Positions 15,101 to 30,100 of a stretch of 64,000 nucleotides of DNA are shown here, in pieces. Below the pieces are notes generated by a model. The model was not told the origin of the DNA, did no database searches, and saw nothing but the letters and a program-made list of their open reading frames with translations. The stretch comes from Echinostoma caproni (lineage: Eukaryota; Platyhelminthes; Trematoda; Plagiorchiida; Echinostomatidae). A program made the translations under genes and the position numbers. Numbering within the stretch: position 1 is the first letter of the stretch; each line of letters starts with the position of its first letter. The stretch covers positions 172,300 through 236,299 of the forward strand of contig UZAN01039381.1 of assembly GCA_900618425.1 (NCBI GenBank). The letters are read 5' to 3'.

Positions 15101-18100
15101 TTTTGCATCAAATGTACTGTTACATATCTTACCGGATTATGATTGCACACATCATAGTTATTATGCTTTGAACAAATGATCGACATTTTCATCAATTTAT
15201 TTATTGATTTTTGAAATAACTGTCCTCACAGCAGTGGGCTAAACCACACCTAATACAGGAAGCAATGATTTCCGGATAACAAGTAAGTAGTAGAAAAAGA
15301 ATAACAATCATCATCGACAATTTAATCTCCCAAAAATGCTGGAAAGAGTTCTGTATTTGAAATTTGATCACAGACAATCTAGTACATTATTCATGTTACA
15401 TAATGTGTGAACAGTAATACTGAACTTTTGTCTTATCACCAACTGAGATTTCAGTAGCACAATTACGGATTTATCTATGAATAAATAGATTCAGCAACTG
15501 GAAATTTGTAATTAGAAAATTGACATCAGGCAGAATTTTGCGTGGTTTGTTCACACTTGGGATGTTTTTTCCATCCACGTGATACTCGTAATCCTAACTC
15601 TTCATAAGCCGTCGAACTTCAAAAGGAATAAATCGTGCCAACTAACAACCAAGACAACATGTGAAACGTGTGATCTTCCCGATGATATGGTTTATGATTC
15701 TCGCCCAATATAACCTCAATATAAGCAATCTTTTGTTGCCAGAGGTCTGTTTCTGAAACTATAATATTTTTAACGCTTTTCAACACTTATTCATACAACC
15801 TCGGTTTCATGATGGAACGGCTGTGATGTATTAGGCTAAAAATAGTCGTGATGAATCCGCCGAAGAAAGTAAATTGGCTTATCATGTTTGAGGCAAATAA
15901 TCTCATGAATGATGCTGAATTTAGATGTGAACAATACTGTTTATTTCAATTTATTTTTAGCGATCCGAAATAAAACAAAGTAGAAACTTCAGAACGAGTA
16001 AAATAACTAAATATATAATAAAGTATTTCCGTAGTAAATCTCAAACGGACTTCCCTACTTAGAGTGGCAACATTTTATCATCATTTGGGGAATATTTAAC
16101 CCAGATATGAAGCTTAGATTCAACCAATTGCTTTCAATTTGTTGGCGGATTCAAACAGAACACGCTTGAAAATATTTTACGGTTTTCAGGACGCAAATCA
16201 ATCCATTTTGAAGTTGCCGGTTCCGATATCTTAGAAGCTCAGCAAATAGAATGGAAATGTTTTGCTCACGGCTGAGTAAAATTTATCAACCAAGCCGGAC
16301 CAAAGTTTTTCCCAAATATTTAAGATGCCGAAAATCTGGTTACCACCTTGTGTAAGCCTCTGTGCAGTAACCCAGTCATAATAAACTACAACACCTATCA
16401 AACAATAGTTATGTCTTTGTTAATAAGCATACAATTACCTGCATCCTAGTACCGATAATAACTGTCCGGAAGTCCAGTTGCCTACCGAAATCAACACTTA
16501 GATGGGGAATGTGTCATTGTCTGCGTTGCGTGCTTTGTAAAGTTACGGGAAAGTTTGAAGCCTTCCGCTCCTACTGTTTAATGCATAGCATTTTATAGTA
16601 TTTGGAATAGTATTTAAAATGGGATTCCAGAATTCGCGCAATACCAATCCCCGAAATAGAACAACTTCGAATGGAATAGCACACGAACTTTATTCGAATC
16701 GTATACTATGCATATTCAATACATTTAAAGCGTACAATGAATTTCGAGGTCAGTGTCACACATCACACATTGGCATCTTGATTGAAGCAAAGCATCAGGT
16801 CTCCGCTTTTGATTGTATCTTCTCTTCGAGCAACTTTCTCCCCAATACGCCACTAAAATCAGTTTGTAAAAGGATTACTTTTTGGTTTTTGACAGCATCT
16901 GATCAAAGTGAGCACTTCAGTCTCATGATCTGACAGGATTCCATAGTTCTGACTGAGACATTACCAATATCCAATCCTGAAACTATAATTTAGTTTTTAC
17001 AAACTGTGTTTGTCAATTTACACAGAGAATAATATGATATACGTTGTGATGCACTGGCTAATAGAGGAGGACAAATCAAAGTGAGAAAAGTTTCCTGCAT
17101 TCTGCAGACTTTTATAATAATGCCGTTCTGCAGAGCTAACCTTCCCTGACAAAAATGGAGAATAAAGTTGTACCCTCATCCTTGTAATTTCGTGATTCTA
17201 ACTGTTTGAATGAATGTTTCAATGAATACCACTAAGCCACTCACGGCTTCTGCGAGGCAAAAGTTATAGTGTTTAATAGGATGAGGACACGTGCTTTCGG
17301 ATTTTAGTTGACTGTGGTTCTTAAAGCACTTCTCAATAGTTGTAGGTGTTTTCCTTTGCAAATAACATGAGTTGGGTTGGGATATCACTGTCATTCAACT
17401 ACACCAAATTGTGTTGATTCACGTTTTCAGTGTGAAAGCAAATAATGTGAAGCATTTATGAATCTAACGATAGACCTTGGTCTAAGAACCGAAGTTGAAT
17501 AGAAAAGAAAATATATTTTAGACTGAATAAACGTCTTTGGATTGTAATGTTTTGAATAAACCACTTCACCTATCGGGGCACCAAATAACAAGAATGCAAT
17601 GCTAACGCTTGTTTCTGTGAGAAACAAAGAGATTTATCTAAAGATAACATTTTTAATTAACCGTTTGCTCAAGATGACAAGGAAAAGTTCAGGACTCCAA
17701 ACTGTGAATTTACGCCAGGGGCTGCCTACAATTGCAAAACAATGGTCCAATGAACTTTGCTGAGAATCATGTAATAATTCCCATTGCAAACAAAGGGGGC
17801 ATTTCCATTCATTAGTGATGTGTGCTCATAAATTATGGCATTGACTGATTGTTAGTGGATGAACCTGGAGAAGTTGCATGGTCATGATACTCACTGGGGT
17901 GATGTGCCCGTGAACCGTAACGCTTGACCACCGCACCCCATAAAAGCAGTGTCTCACCTTGCAAACAAGGTGATAGATAGGCGCAGTAATATGATTTTGC
18001 GAAATTTGCATAAAATGAGTTGATGTTTTTCATCTATTCATAAAACAGTTCCAAACATTTGATAAGGCACGTATCTCTTGTTCATTCTACGCGTCACAAT

Positions 18101-21100
18101 CGTAGTCTGTTTTTGCGTTTTAATCGCAAAACATATCAACACTCACTGAGTAAAACAGGGCGAAGTGACAATTTAGACCAATACAATTTTAATTTGGAAT
18201 CCGCTGTATGAGGGAGGTTAATTATTACTAGCGTTCAAACAGTTGCTTTGAGGGAGCAACAATCGGTCTACAAAAGAGGGTCAAAAGATAATCAAAAGCA
18301 ACTACACCGTGGATAGCTTCCAGAAGGGAAGAAATGCATAGGTATCGCGCTGCCAAAAGCCTTGCGAATTTGCATAGACGCACGTACGGAGGTTAAAGTC
18401 TTCTGTTCAGTATTGTAACCCTGAGAGGTATTCGCGTGAGCCCCCTATTTGGGTGAACCTATCAATAAAGGAGAATCCATCTGTCTCGTTTGCGCTCTCG
18501 CACATATAAACAATGTTTCACAACAACAGTTTGGACGGACACAAAATGAGACGAAAATAAATTCTGTAGGTCTGCTCGTGCGTGCTTGTTTTCAACAAGA
18601 GAGATACAGGTGAATGCTCATTAGTGGGAAACAAATGACGCTGAAAACAAAACAAACCAGCATAATGTTTTTTAAACATCAACAAATACACGATTGAATG
18701 ACAAACTGGAACTCACACAGTGAATCAATTAGAAGAACACAACTTATCTCGTCCACTTCGGTCGTCTTTATTGTGTGTCCGGACTACAGCAGATGCTCCT
18801 TCAACACACCACTCACTAGATTGGGGAAAGCAACCCTGAATAGCCTGGTTATTTTAACCGCGTGTGATCTTAAATAACACCACGTGATCCATTCGTGAAA
18901 GTGTATCGTTTAATTTTGTTACTGTTTGGCTCAGTGTGAATGAATCAGATTTAAAGTGGTAGGAAGCTGTACATACTTTTCATAGATTTTTAAGTATATT
19001 TGCACGTGATGGAAGTTTGATGATACGAAATCTATCTTTGGTCGTCATTCAAAGAAGAATGAAACAAATGGCAACATTTTCACTAGTGTGATAAACTACT
19101 TACGGACACAGTGCGCTTCAATATGGAATGTAAATTACATAATGGTTACAACAACTGATTGATTCTTTACTCTATCAGAACAGAAAACGCGTATGTTTGA
19201 GCGGCTTCCAGAACCTTCATTGCAACTTAGAGGATTCTGATGAGAGTGGAATTCAAAAACAATGGTCGGGTTAGGAAATTAGTTAGAAAGTATGCACCAT
19301 CGAGGAAGACATGCAGAAATTTATACTTTCGAAAATCATCTTTGATGAACAAGTATGATTATGTTGTTCCGATTTTGGTCTGAAATAATCATTAACTCAG
19401 CTCAAGTGAAAGTAATCACAAATTCCAGGCAATCGCTTTTGACCGATTGTCACGATTGTGATTGGAACAGAAGAATATACGAACCCATTAGCTCTTTAGG
19501 TATGTACCACAATCATTATGGGAACTTTTATTCATCCAGGTTGTTTCTGGTTTTGGTGCATAACTGGACAAATTTTCTTTTATCTGGTTCTGTGTTTTGC
19601 ACATGCTTCCTAATCGGAAGTAATCTTTTCTGCCAAGATAAATTATTGATTGTAATTTGCTCATTATAAATTTTGTGTTTAACAGGAAAAGCAAAATCCA
19701 CCATCCGCGTATGTTTTCTAGACAACAGACCAACAATAATTCTGCGCATACCGTCTTAATCCGGCATTTTGAGAAAACATTGCTGCGTTCTACGCAAACG
19801 ATGTTTACCTCCAGACTTGACGAACCATACTTCTTACCCATGAAATGACATACTTGACGAGACTAAAATAAAAGAATGTAGAGTTTTCCAGGTGTATAGC
19901 TGATAAGATAAACTTAGAAATAGGATTACAGTAAAACATTTATATTACGGTAAATGTCGTCATGTATACAGCAAATGACGCGTGAACTGAAAAGCTAAGA
20001 AGCACAGAACAGCTGTTTCGACTTGGTTGAGTTTTATCAACGCTGTGAATCCATCTACCCGAGTGGGGTTCGAACCCGGCACCTCACAGTGTACTACTCA
20101 CTCTGACACCGGGCAGCGGTTCGGACCACTTTCCATATTCCTTATACACTTTATAGTACTACCCGCCTTTGAGAGCTTAACACAGGCATCTCTACTTGCG
20201 CCTATCAGCATTAACTAAGTTGGAAAGATTCCAAACTATTTATGTGATAAGTGATCGAAATGTCGTAGTTTGTGGTAAGGCACCGGTTCAAGATGTCCTA
20301 TTCGCAATCCGCTATTTCAATTCACTAAACCTTTCTCATTATAAAAACTGCAGTGATTGCTTAGGTATACAGATATTTTGTCCATTTCCACTAATAACTG
20401 GCTCCACGTCTCGGTTCAACAAATTTTACACTGTGCAGATATTCCACCACTTGTTCCATGTCGAAAAAGTTCTTGAAGTATTTAAGAAGTGATTTAGGAC
20501 AAGTGCTTATGGTAATCGTAGTCCGACCATTATGACTTGGAACATAATTGTTTGCATAAAAATGTCCATAACGAATCAAGTGTTAAGAGTAGAATCAAAA
20601 CAAAATACAAACAGGGGGAACGAATTTTAAATGAGGCTGAAGTTCAATAGAATAACATAACTTCTATTCACATCATGTGGCAAGCATGATATTGGGTACA
20701 GGCATCTTCGGTGAGGAAATAAAAAATATTATAAAATGGTTTCATCGATTCTTATACGCCAACATTTTTTGTCTGCATATAACAGCATTATACCCAGGCG
20801 AATTACACGACGCTATCTAGTAGCAATAAATATTTAATTGACCAACAAATGGGCAATAAACGTGTAGGTTCGAATATGGCTTTACACTTACGCAACTTGC
20901 GTTTCACACTTATTCTACTCTGTAATCCATAGTTATGAGCATTAGAAGCAGTTAGCTCAGTGGGCACCAGTGCCTGCCATTCTGTTACGGAAACCGGGCA
21001 CTGGGACTTGCAGAAGCGAACTGGTAGCACTGGGATGGGTGTGGTATTGAGCCAGACAAAATTAAAGCTGCTTGCCTTGGAATTTCGTTGGCAGTGGCAA

Positions 21101-24100
21101 CAGAACCTAATAGCATACCCAAAATGCCTCTATTTCAAGTCACTTTTCAATCATCAAGGTTTATTTTTATTGACTCCACTTATCGGTTCCGCTATATGGA
21201 TTTCGAATCAATCAATCATTTTACTCATATAGACTAATAATCTAAATTGCAGTGCGTACCTGCCAAGTGAATCCCGTATAACAACCAAAAACAATTTGGT
21301 TATTGTAAAAGAATCACTTACATAAATCCTTATAAATAATTTTCAAATATTGATTATGCTGCCATTAGGCCAAAAGTCTCAAGCCTGCGACCGAAGAACG
21401 CCCGGAAACTGAACTTTGAACACAATGCCTGCCTTTTGGAAGTGTTCCTATGCTTGATTCATTTTCGGACTCATTCGTGTTTAACCAGTAAATTACGGTC
21501 AGAATTACCAATGAACCCTGTCTAATGTAGACTACCGCAAGCGACATAATGAATTAAGTAAAGGTTTGCCGACGTCTGGGTAATTAGAATGCAATCTGCT
21601 GCCAACCTGCCGCCATATCGGCCGCCGGATCGCCGATACCGTCTATCTTTAGAGTAATATGAGAGGAGATCGGTCGTGGACCACCTGATATGGATCATGT
21701 ATCTCAATGGGTGGAATGGAGCGCTCAGACCGGGAAAATTGTTGATCAGAATCCGATTCCGCCGCACCGGGTAGATTTTTACGATGCTAATGGAACAAAA
21801 CGAAATGATTCTTCCTTCCCTCGCTATCATCACCGTACTAAACCTGTTTATCGCCTCAAACGGCATTCGGTTAAGTCATGGATACCAAAATAGAGCTACA
21901 AACTTAAAATTGAAATCACTAAACGCAGGAAACGTCAAATGCATCGAAAACCTATAGGGAAAAATTCGAAAGGTCCCATTTGCGAAAGCAATTGATTGAA
22001 GATTTGACCGCACACAGAGTTCTAACTACCCAAAGGTAAATTGGTTAAATACCATCTGATCGTCATTGATTACATTCCATTCACCATGTGTATACAGTGC
22101 CAGAGAATGAGCATTGCACAAATAACCACATGTGGAAGGAGCTCTATCAGAACCAGGATTTCTCCTAATAAGGATCTTCACATGTCACCCCGTACAGATT
22201 ACAGCATTTGTTCCTAAAACAATCGTGAGTTTTGATGCAAAAATGCTACGGGGATTTGAAAACTATCTCTTTCGGCAGCATTAACGATATGATTTGTCTA
22301 TCAGGTTAGGTAAAATGAGCCTGGTTACCCTTGAAGGAGGTGTATGAAACCGATTGAGTTTGTAATTGACATTATATCAGCATAATAATACTGTCTCTCA
22401 TTGATGCACAGTACTTCTCCTTCTATGATCAATTAATAAGCTATTGAATCTAATTAATGAGCCTTTGTGGCATTTTAAACACTGATCCCTCAGCATCTCA
22501 TGAGTGGATATCACCACAGAGTGCGTATGTAAATGAGTCTTGGATTTAAAGTGCCAGGGGTGTCCACTTGAAAGGGTCTCGAATCTCAACTTTGCATGAG
22601 ACCGGGTAATGCAATTCTCTGGTATTTACGGAGTCCACCGTTGAATGGATAAACTGAGGGTTGCGCATAATGATTAGGATTAAAAGGCATTCATTTGAAA
22701 GCAGTGAAACTTGCGAACCTTTTCTGGTCCAGCGCATGATAATATTCCACAATTTATGTATGTGGAAAACGGTTTTCGCAGAAAAAGTTATTTGTGATAT
22801 ATCGCATAACATGGATTATATGTATATAAGTTGATCATAGTAAAAATATTTGATTGGCCGATTACAAATCAGCTTAACGCTGACAGAGGCCAGAAAGCAG
22901 AACAGGGGAATATGACATGGTGGTCAATATTAGAGTCCTGAAGAAGGTATCAGGACAAAGGCAAAATTAAATAACGATAGAGAGATGGGCTGATTAAAAT
23001 GTTATTGAAAGTTGTGAAATAAAGCTAGAGAGCGGAGTGTATTTACGTAAGATACACTAGAAAATATATGTCATGCATAGCATGTAATGTAATGGAGAAG
23101 GGACAATGGAGACAGCAATATCTCACCGCCAAAATTGTGGTAGATGATAGTGCGCAGAGGCGGGTGTGTTGGGAGGAGGATTGATGTTCTGATATATACA
23201 AAATTAATCTGGANNNNNNNNNNNNNNNNNNNNNNNNNNNNNNNNNNNNNNNNNNNNNNNNNNNNNNNNNNNNNNNNNNNNNNNNNNNNNNNNNNNNNNN
23301 NNNNNNNNNNNNNNNNNNNNNNNNNNNNNNNNNNNNNNNNNNNNNNNNNNNNNNNNNNNNNNNNNNNNNNNNNNNNNNNNNNNNNNNNNNNNNNNNNNNN
23401 NNNNNNNNNNNNNNNNNNNNNNNNNNNNNNNNNNNNNNNNNNNNNNNNNNNNNNNNNNNNNNNNNNNNNNNNNNNNNNNNNNNNNNNNNNNNNNNNNNNN
23501 NNNNNNNNNNNNNNNNNNNNNNNNNNNNNNNNNNNNNNNNNNNNNNNNNNNNNNNNNNNNNNNNNNNNNNNNNNNNNNNNNNNNNNNNNNNNNNNNNNNN
23601 NNNNNNNNNNNNNNNNNNNNNNNNNNNNNNNNNNNNNNNNNNNNNNNNNNNNNNNNNNNNNNNNNNTGTTGGGAGGAGGATTGATGTTCTGATATATACA
23701 AAATTAATCTGGAGTCCAGGTCCTGAGTAAAACTGTGTGAAAAAGCTTCTTTTGCTCCCATAGTTCAGGATTTTATGTCGTTGTTTAATTTGACTTTTGT
23801 CCTCTCAACCCTCCCAGACGACTCTGACATCGACTATCACTAACTTTGCCATATTGGCTTGCTCTGCTTGTTTGCCTCTATCATCGTTTTAAACTAACCT
23901 ACCTTCGGCGAATCAGATATTCGTAGTATGATCACCATATATATATATATATATCGAAAAGAAACTTCTTCACAAACTACTTTTTCTATATTTTCCATGG
24001 AAATATTCTACGGCCGCATTGCATCCCATAAAACCCATCTAGTAAAAATTTTCATGGGAACCGTAAATTTTGTGTTTGGACCATCCATCCGTAAGTGAGT

Positions 24101-27100
24101 TGCAAGCAAGCGACTTAAGCCTATTGAGGTTGCATTCTGACCACAATCGTAGCAATCATCACGTTTTCACAGCATGCCAAACAGCACCGAACTGACTGAT
24201 TGATTACGGATATCACTTTATTTCATTTCTGCCCATGTTTTTATACTATTTGGCTTGAACAGCTCCCCCGGAAGACATTGCTAATTTTCAAGTTGTAAAC
24301 ATCACGTGGAACGCTGTGATGCTCACCTGGAAAACTGGATTCGATGGAGGCCTCGAACAGACAGTAATCATGGAACGATTAAAAGTGATACAGACGGATA
24401 TGAAGGACTATTCACTGGGAGAGCCACCAGCGTTCGAGAAACAACGCTTTCTGATCACCAACATTCCTCGACTGCCAGCATCTCACCGCTGCTGGTTGTC
24501 CAGTGAGTTACTATTCAGTATATCTGCAAAAGCCACAAATAATTTAGTCATCTTTGTTCAGTGAGCGTTTCGGCGTGAACAAGTGTAGATTTGATCACGT
24601 GAATCAGACGGTGAATCATTTTATTTGTGGAAGGAAACAGTGGACATGGTTTTTCGCATCACCTTTCAGAATGACTGTTCTACTACCAGCAGCACTAATG
24701 CAGAATAGGTCATAACTTGTTTGCTTCTTTAAATTATGTAGTGTATTCATACGATTAGAAATGCTGAACACAACTATATGTTCATAGTGAAACAGCCACG
24801 GAGTGCTCATCATCGACCTTACACACAACAAAATGTAGCGAGCCAGTAGGGGCGTTTCTTATTTTTACTTCATGCGTCCTTGTTATGGTGTTTTGTATGA
24901 GTTCCATCATTGAATCAGTCGATTTCAGAGAGAAAACTCTCTATGATATGAGATAAATGAAGAACAAGCAAGAGTGCGTTGACTGGTTTGATCTCCCAAT
25001 CGTCAAAAACCAATAATTCCCTCCCCTTATGCTCATCAAGGAGGTCAGTCGATCATCGCTTGCTGCGTCACAGGAGTTTTCAAACTACAGTCAGAATTAC
25101 GGTTCATAATGTGTTAAAAGCGTGTTTGGTCACCTTCCAACAATAAACAACAGTGATATTTTACGTCACTGTTTGACGACTTTGACGGATTCAGGGATTA
25201 CCCTAGAGCCGCTTCGATGAACGAGTCTCTATAATTCGGTATTTAGAACTGCGTAGTAACAATCCAGTTTATAAAAAGTGTCAGCACAGTGAATGGACTA
25301 ACAAATTTATATTCTCCGCAGCCTAAATTTGTTCTATTGGATACTTTCACTCAGATGCTCCAATCAGAGTAGTATCCTTTGACCGGTTTAAGTTCAGTTG
25401 TCATTAAAAACAAAAATCCATCTCAATGCAGTTCATCTGTATGCAGTATTCAATCAGCTGCAAAATCAATGCAATACTTACTTTGCCACGCCTGTTTTTG
25501 GGCCAGTCACATTATACATCGTATTTAGCCCGTCGTACACACATCGCATTTAGACCTTCCATGCAAAAATGGATCACTTGCATACATTCCAATTTCTAAA
25601 GACAATGTTTTTCCGTCAATAATGAGAACAGAGAAGTCACAAACGTGGGTTTGCACGATGTAACTATGGTCATTTCGCCTCATCTATACACGTGCACATT
25701 GCGATGACGCTGCTTTTTATAGCCAGTAACTTAACAACCGTGAGACAAGGACAAGACTGCTAATTACAACGGATCACGGAACATAGCAATACGAAAAACG
25801 AAGGCGCATTCGGGTCAATCCATCAAATAAAGCTAGTAAGACCAACCAGTGATGTTGTTTGTACAGATCGGGTTTTAGAGTACGGTGGGTGGCTCAGAGT
25901 CTCGGCAACTTTTACTGACTTGGTGTTGTGTTCCAAATAGCCTAATATGCTCGGGCTGGATTAAGACAATAATTCTGCTCGAATTGATGTTGCGTAATGG
26001 AAGATCTCAATCTTTTCTGCCTATTCGACGGAGTAACGGTTCCGCATTTTCGGTTCTAGTTTCTATCCGTCCCGTAATTATTTGCCTACCTTTTCAAACA
26101 ATATAAACATAGTGACTTTCGACAATATCTGTTTAAGGTGCTCTCGGTCATCGTGTTTCAAAAACCATGATTGACAGCATATGTAATTTTCACATTCAAT
26201 CAATCACAGAGTACTATAAACAGACTGACTAAAAATCGTGTAAAACGTGGTAGAGCAGTTTTATAGTCTTGCAGATGTGAAATGAAACAATGGGTTGAGT
26301 AAGTAGCAACCATGGTGGTGGTGGTGTGAACGGATTCACAGATACACAAAATTCGTATTTGGGTGCTCGTTTGAATAAAATCATTTGAGTGCCTGTTGAT
26401 TACAGATAAACCGTCACGTTCCCCAGGGAATTCATTTCAAAGGGGGATGTGGCACGTGCACACAATCACACAAAGTGCATGAAAGTATTCCCGTTCGTCA
26501 CCGGCGTCGAAGAAGTCGTAGCCATCGGCATTATTATCCTTACTATGGAAGACAGACGTATAGAATGTTTTTTTTCAAATCGGACGTCATCGATAGGTGT
26601 CCGATTGGGAGGGAAATGGACTGCTTGAAGCGAAGATAAACGCGAAAATCGTGTAATATTGACCTGGTGCAATCCCCGTTTCAGCTAAATCATCCATTTT
26701 CTGTCTATCAGGCAGTACCAGGGGATTTATGGCGCGAAGAGTCCGTAGGCATTAAATCGCCTTTTTATTTGGCTGATATTTGTGTTTCACACTGATAGTA
26801 CTCGTATCGTTGGAAGCGTCAGTGTTACAAGTCACAGGCGAGACGAGTGCTAGTCGCGTGTTCGGTGAACAGACTAATTATCAGGTGGTATTATGATCGC
26901 TTTTTGCTCGGGGGAACCGACAGCATTCACCATCAAATTCAGGAACTCTGTTGCGAAGAAAAATACATTTGGATGCGCTCTGGAAACTCAAGGGGAAAAC
27001 AAAATGGTCAGCCTGGCACATCTGTCGTTGTTCCCATTCGCATTGTTCCCGTACAGACAAACACGCAAACCTAACGACAAGTGGATGAATTTTATGGGAA

Positions 27101-30100
27101 TTTTTCACCACATTTGCACATACACCTGGAATAAGTCCAAATTCTTGTACATATTCGATGTTCTAGTTTTAGGCGGTTAGTGTGAGTAGCAGAACCTCGT
27201 CTTCCATGTGGCGGTTTGTTTTGTTCTATTTGGTCGATTTAAACGGGGTTGAATTTACACAAATGAATAACGGTTGATTACAAAAGACAAGATCATCTGT
27301 TTGATGAAGAAAGAAACGGACAGAGTACGGTACAAACTTTTGTTTTTAATTAACAACCAATAACGACCCTTAGTTTCTAATGTTTTTGCTGACAATACAA
27401 AACAATAGACATTCATATTATCTGCGTCATATCCCGAATAACAATTGTAAGAAAAAGGAGAAAGAGTGAGGGTAGCTTTCAAAAGTTCTTCCCATTTGTC
27501 TGATATCCATTTCGGAGTCGTATTCTGTTAGGAAGAGTCATCGAAATTGAGCAGTGCATGACAGCCTTCAATTTATCTTTTCTTTTGTCTGTTGGAAGTA
27601 GCTTATTTGTTACTACTTTATTCATCTTTGTGATAAAATTTAAAAACAAATATGTTTTCTCACATTTCATTTTATTAATGTATATTTCTAATGCTCTTAG
27701 CATAGGATATGATGGATTTAAAAAATCTACCATTACAAAATAATACCAATCAATGCGTGTGCTTATTCGGTTAAAAGTGGAGTCCCGTTTCACTGCATCA
27801 ATTTTTACCCTCAACTATCTATTTGTTTCACTTTGTATGATCTGATAACTTTCTCCGTATGCTGTCCGTATTTTGTTATCAATCCCCAGTTGGTATAGTA
27901 GTAAAGCGTATTTGCCAAAGGTGCATCTAAATTCGAAATAATAGTTCAACCTGGATGGCCTGATGTAATGAATAATCAAAAGAAACCGGGAAATTGTTCC
28001 CTCCGTGTTGGCACTATTTAACATTTTGTAGCATTTTTAGTATCTGCAGGAACTTTAGCCGCAAACTGTGCAACGCTTACATTTTAGTTCCAAGATTTTT
28101 AAATTTTCACTGATGGAGCACATTCAACATTTGCACATATAACGAAAAAAGAGTCAAGAAAAAAATATTGCCAGTTACGAATGGATAATTTCAAAGTGTA
28201 AAACATGATGTACAAATTTTGTGTCCCATAAGACTAAAACAGGTTTTTGCTAATATTTATGTTTGATTCGGTGCTGTCTCTTATATAGATTACTCTTCAT
28301 TGGTGTAAGGGAAAAAACTTGCCTGACATTGTCACTTTCCATATCTTGACAGTTCCGGGCAAAACGTCTCTCTGGTGCATTTACTGCCTCAGACCATGAA
28401 ATTCGTTTATGAAAGACAGCCACTCTAACAAACTAATTATATTGTTTTATACCAACTATTCGGCTCCCAGCTAATGTGAATCTTCCCAATGCAAAGACGA
28501 ATTTATCTACATTTCTCTCCTCACATGATCTTGATGTTTTTTCAGTGAAAGTGATTTCACCTGTTCAACCAGAAACAGGAATCTTTGCAGTTTCGTTTGA
28601 AAATTATACAATTAATTTCTTTAGCAATACATTGTAAACAGCTACTTGAATAACAATGTTAAAATTAATTTAGAGGGATTTTATTCTACCTGTCACTGTT
28701 GAAGCCATTGAAGACTTCTAGACGCCATAACCAGCAGCAATGAAAACACAAGCAATTTTCATCTGATCCGTGGAAGCCCGTTGGCTAGAAATTCCATATA
28801 ATCGTACTGTTGAATTTGTTTGCTACCATCCACGCGTTTTCGCCAACGTACCTGCCTAGTTGACCCTCCCACAAGTGTTATTGTCTTGATCCGTGCGTAT
28901 TATCGATCACCAGACATGCACTTTTCCTTCGTTCCATTTCTTCGTTCGCCCACCAAACACGTGACCGTTGTCCCGGACTTTGATATGGTCTGACTCACCG
29001 TGTCCAATGGTTATCGTATGGAGTTACTTAGTCTTATTTGGATTGGGCCTCTGTTTCATCCTTGCGTTGCATGTGCACATGTGCGCTTTGACGTTATTTC
29101 ACATATCCCTTTTTCGTTTAACGGAGTGGTAAATTCACCCGTTTGCAACTTGATTCTCGATTGGCATTGTTTATTTCGCCGGTTGAGGCATACCCCTTGG
29201 GAACGTCACGTTTTTAGGTGTGTTGTTTAAGTAATTGTAACACTTGATATTTACACTTACTCAACGTTGGCCTGGATGACCATTTGGATTTAACAAATAC
29301 TAAAACGTGTATTTTGCTTGACAGCAGTGTAGCTGTGAGACATTCCACAGTAGGTATGACAAAGCATTTTACGACTTAATTGCGTTTGTCCGTCCACTAT
29401 TGATACAGCTTTGACTTCTAATGGTAAACACAGTGTGAACCTTGAGAACTCACTTTCAGTCTTCGGTTTAGCATAAAAATACCTTTTTTCACTGACCCAT
29501 AACGAATGTCCCACTGAACGAATATTGCTTTAGGGGCGATGAACACCAAGTGCCATAGTGAGACAGAAAGTTACCCTAGGATTTCGTCACATCTAAATAG
29601 AAATTAGAGTAAACTCTCGATCTTACACGTATTAAGGAACAGTATTAGTAACACTGTGCAGTTATTCTTTCGTCTATTCCAATTATCAACAGAGTATGTC
29701 TACGAAGCTCGAGATAGCCCAAACATATAATCAAATTTGGTGAATCTTACACGCTAAAGTTATATTATATATCGCTGATGTGCAACCAACCTTTGAAGAC
29801 ATCCCCGTTGACAACACTTGCAACTGATATTTCTCTAGGCTTGCATTCACGTTCTGTATATGGGGCACTGATTAGTCTCAGTAATGGGGGAACACTTAAA
29901 ATTACTTTTAGGCGTTTCATTGACATTTGTTGGCAGTGTTTTATTCCACGGTAATTCACCGGACCCAGAAAGCACCGTCTTTGCATCAGGAGATTGAAGA
30001 CAATCGTTTTGTTTCGACATCTTGCTCTTGAGACGCCTGAATTCTTCGCGTGTTTCTCTAAAACTCGGACCGGACGCTTTCAGTCGGACCAAATGCATTT

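Larger units (their letters stand above)
14681..24262 (+). other. Intron (phase 1, ~9.6 kb)
   Basis: Mostly featureless AT-rich DNA. It includes SINE-like candidates at 20.0-20.1 and 20.9 kb, the N gap at 23214-23666 with duplicated flanks, and an (AT)9 tract. Around 18410-18490 a segment with CAATAAAGG could be an LTR remnant, but I could not find a partner for it. Confidence 0.55.

Noticed and set aside
21590..21660. GC-rich patch with short inverted repeats (ATCGGC/GCCGAT)
   Set aside because: Six-base arms in a 20-base span are expected by chance and no transcript context supports a structured RNA.
23144..23761. Long open frames across the first gap
   Set aside because: They consist mainly of N and are not real sequence; the same holds for frames crossing 47060-47575.
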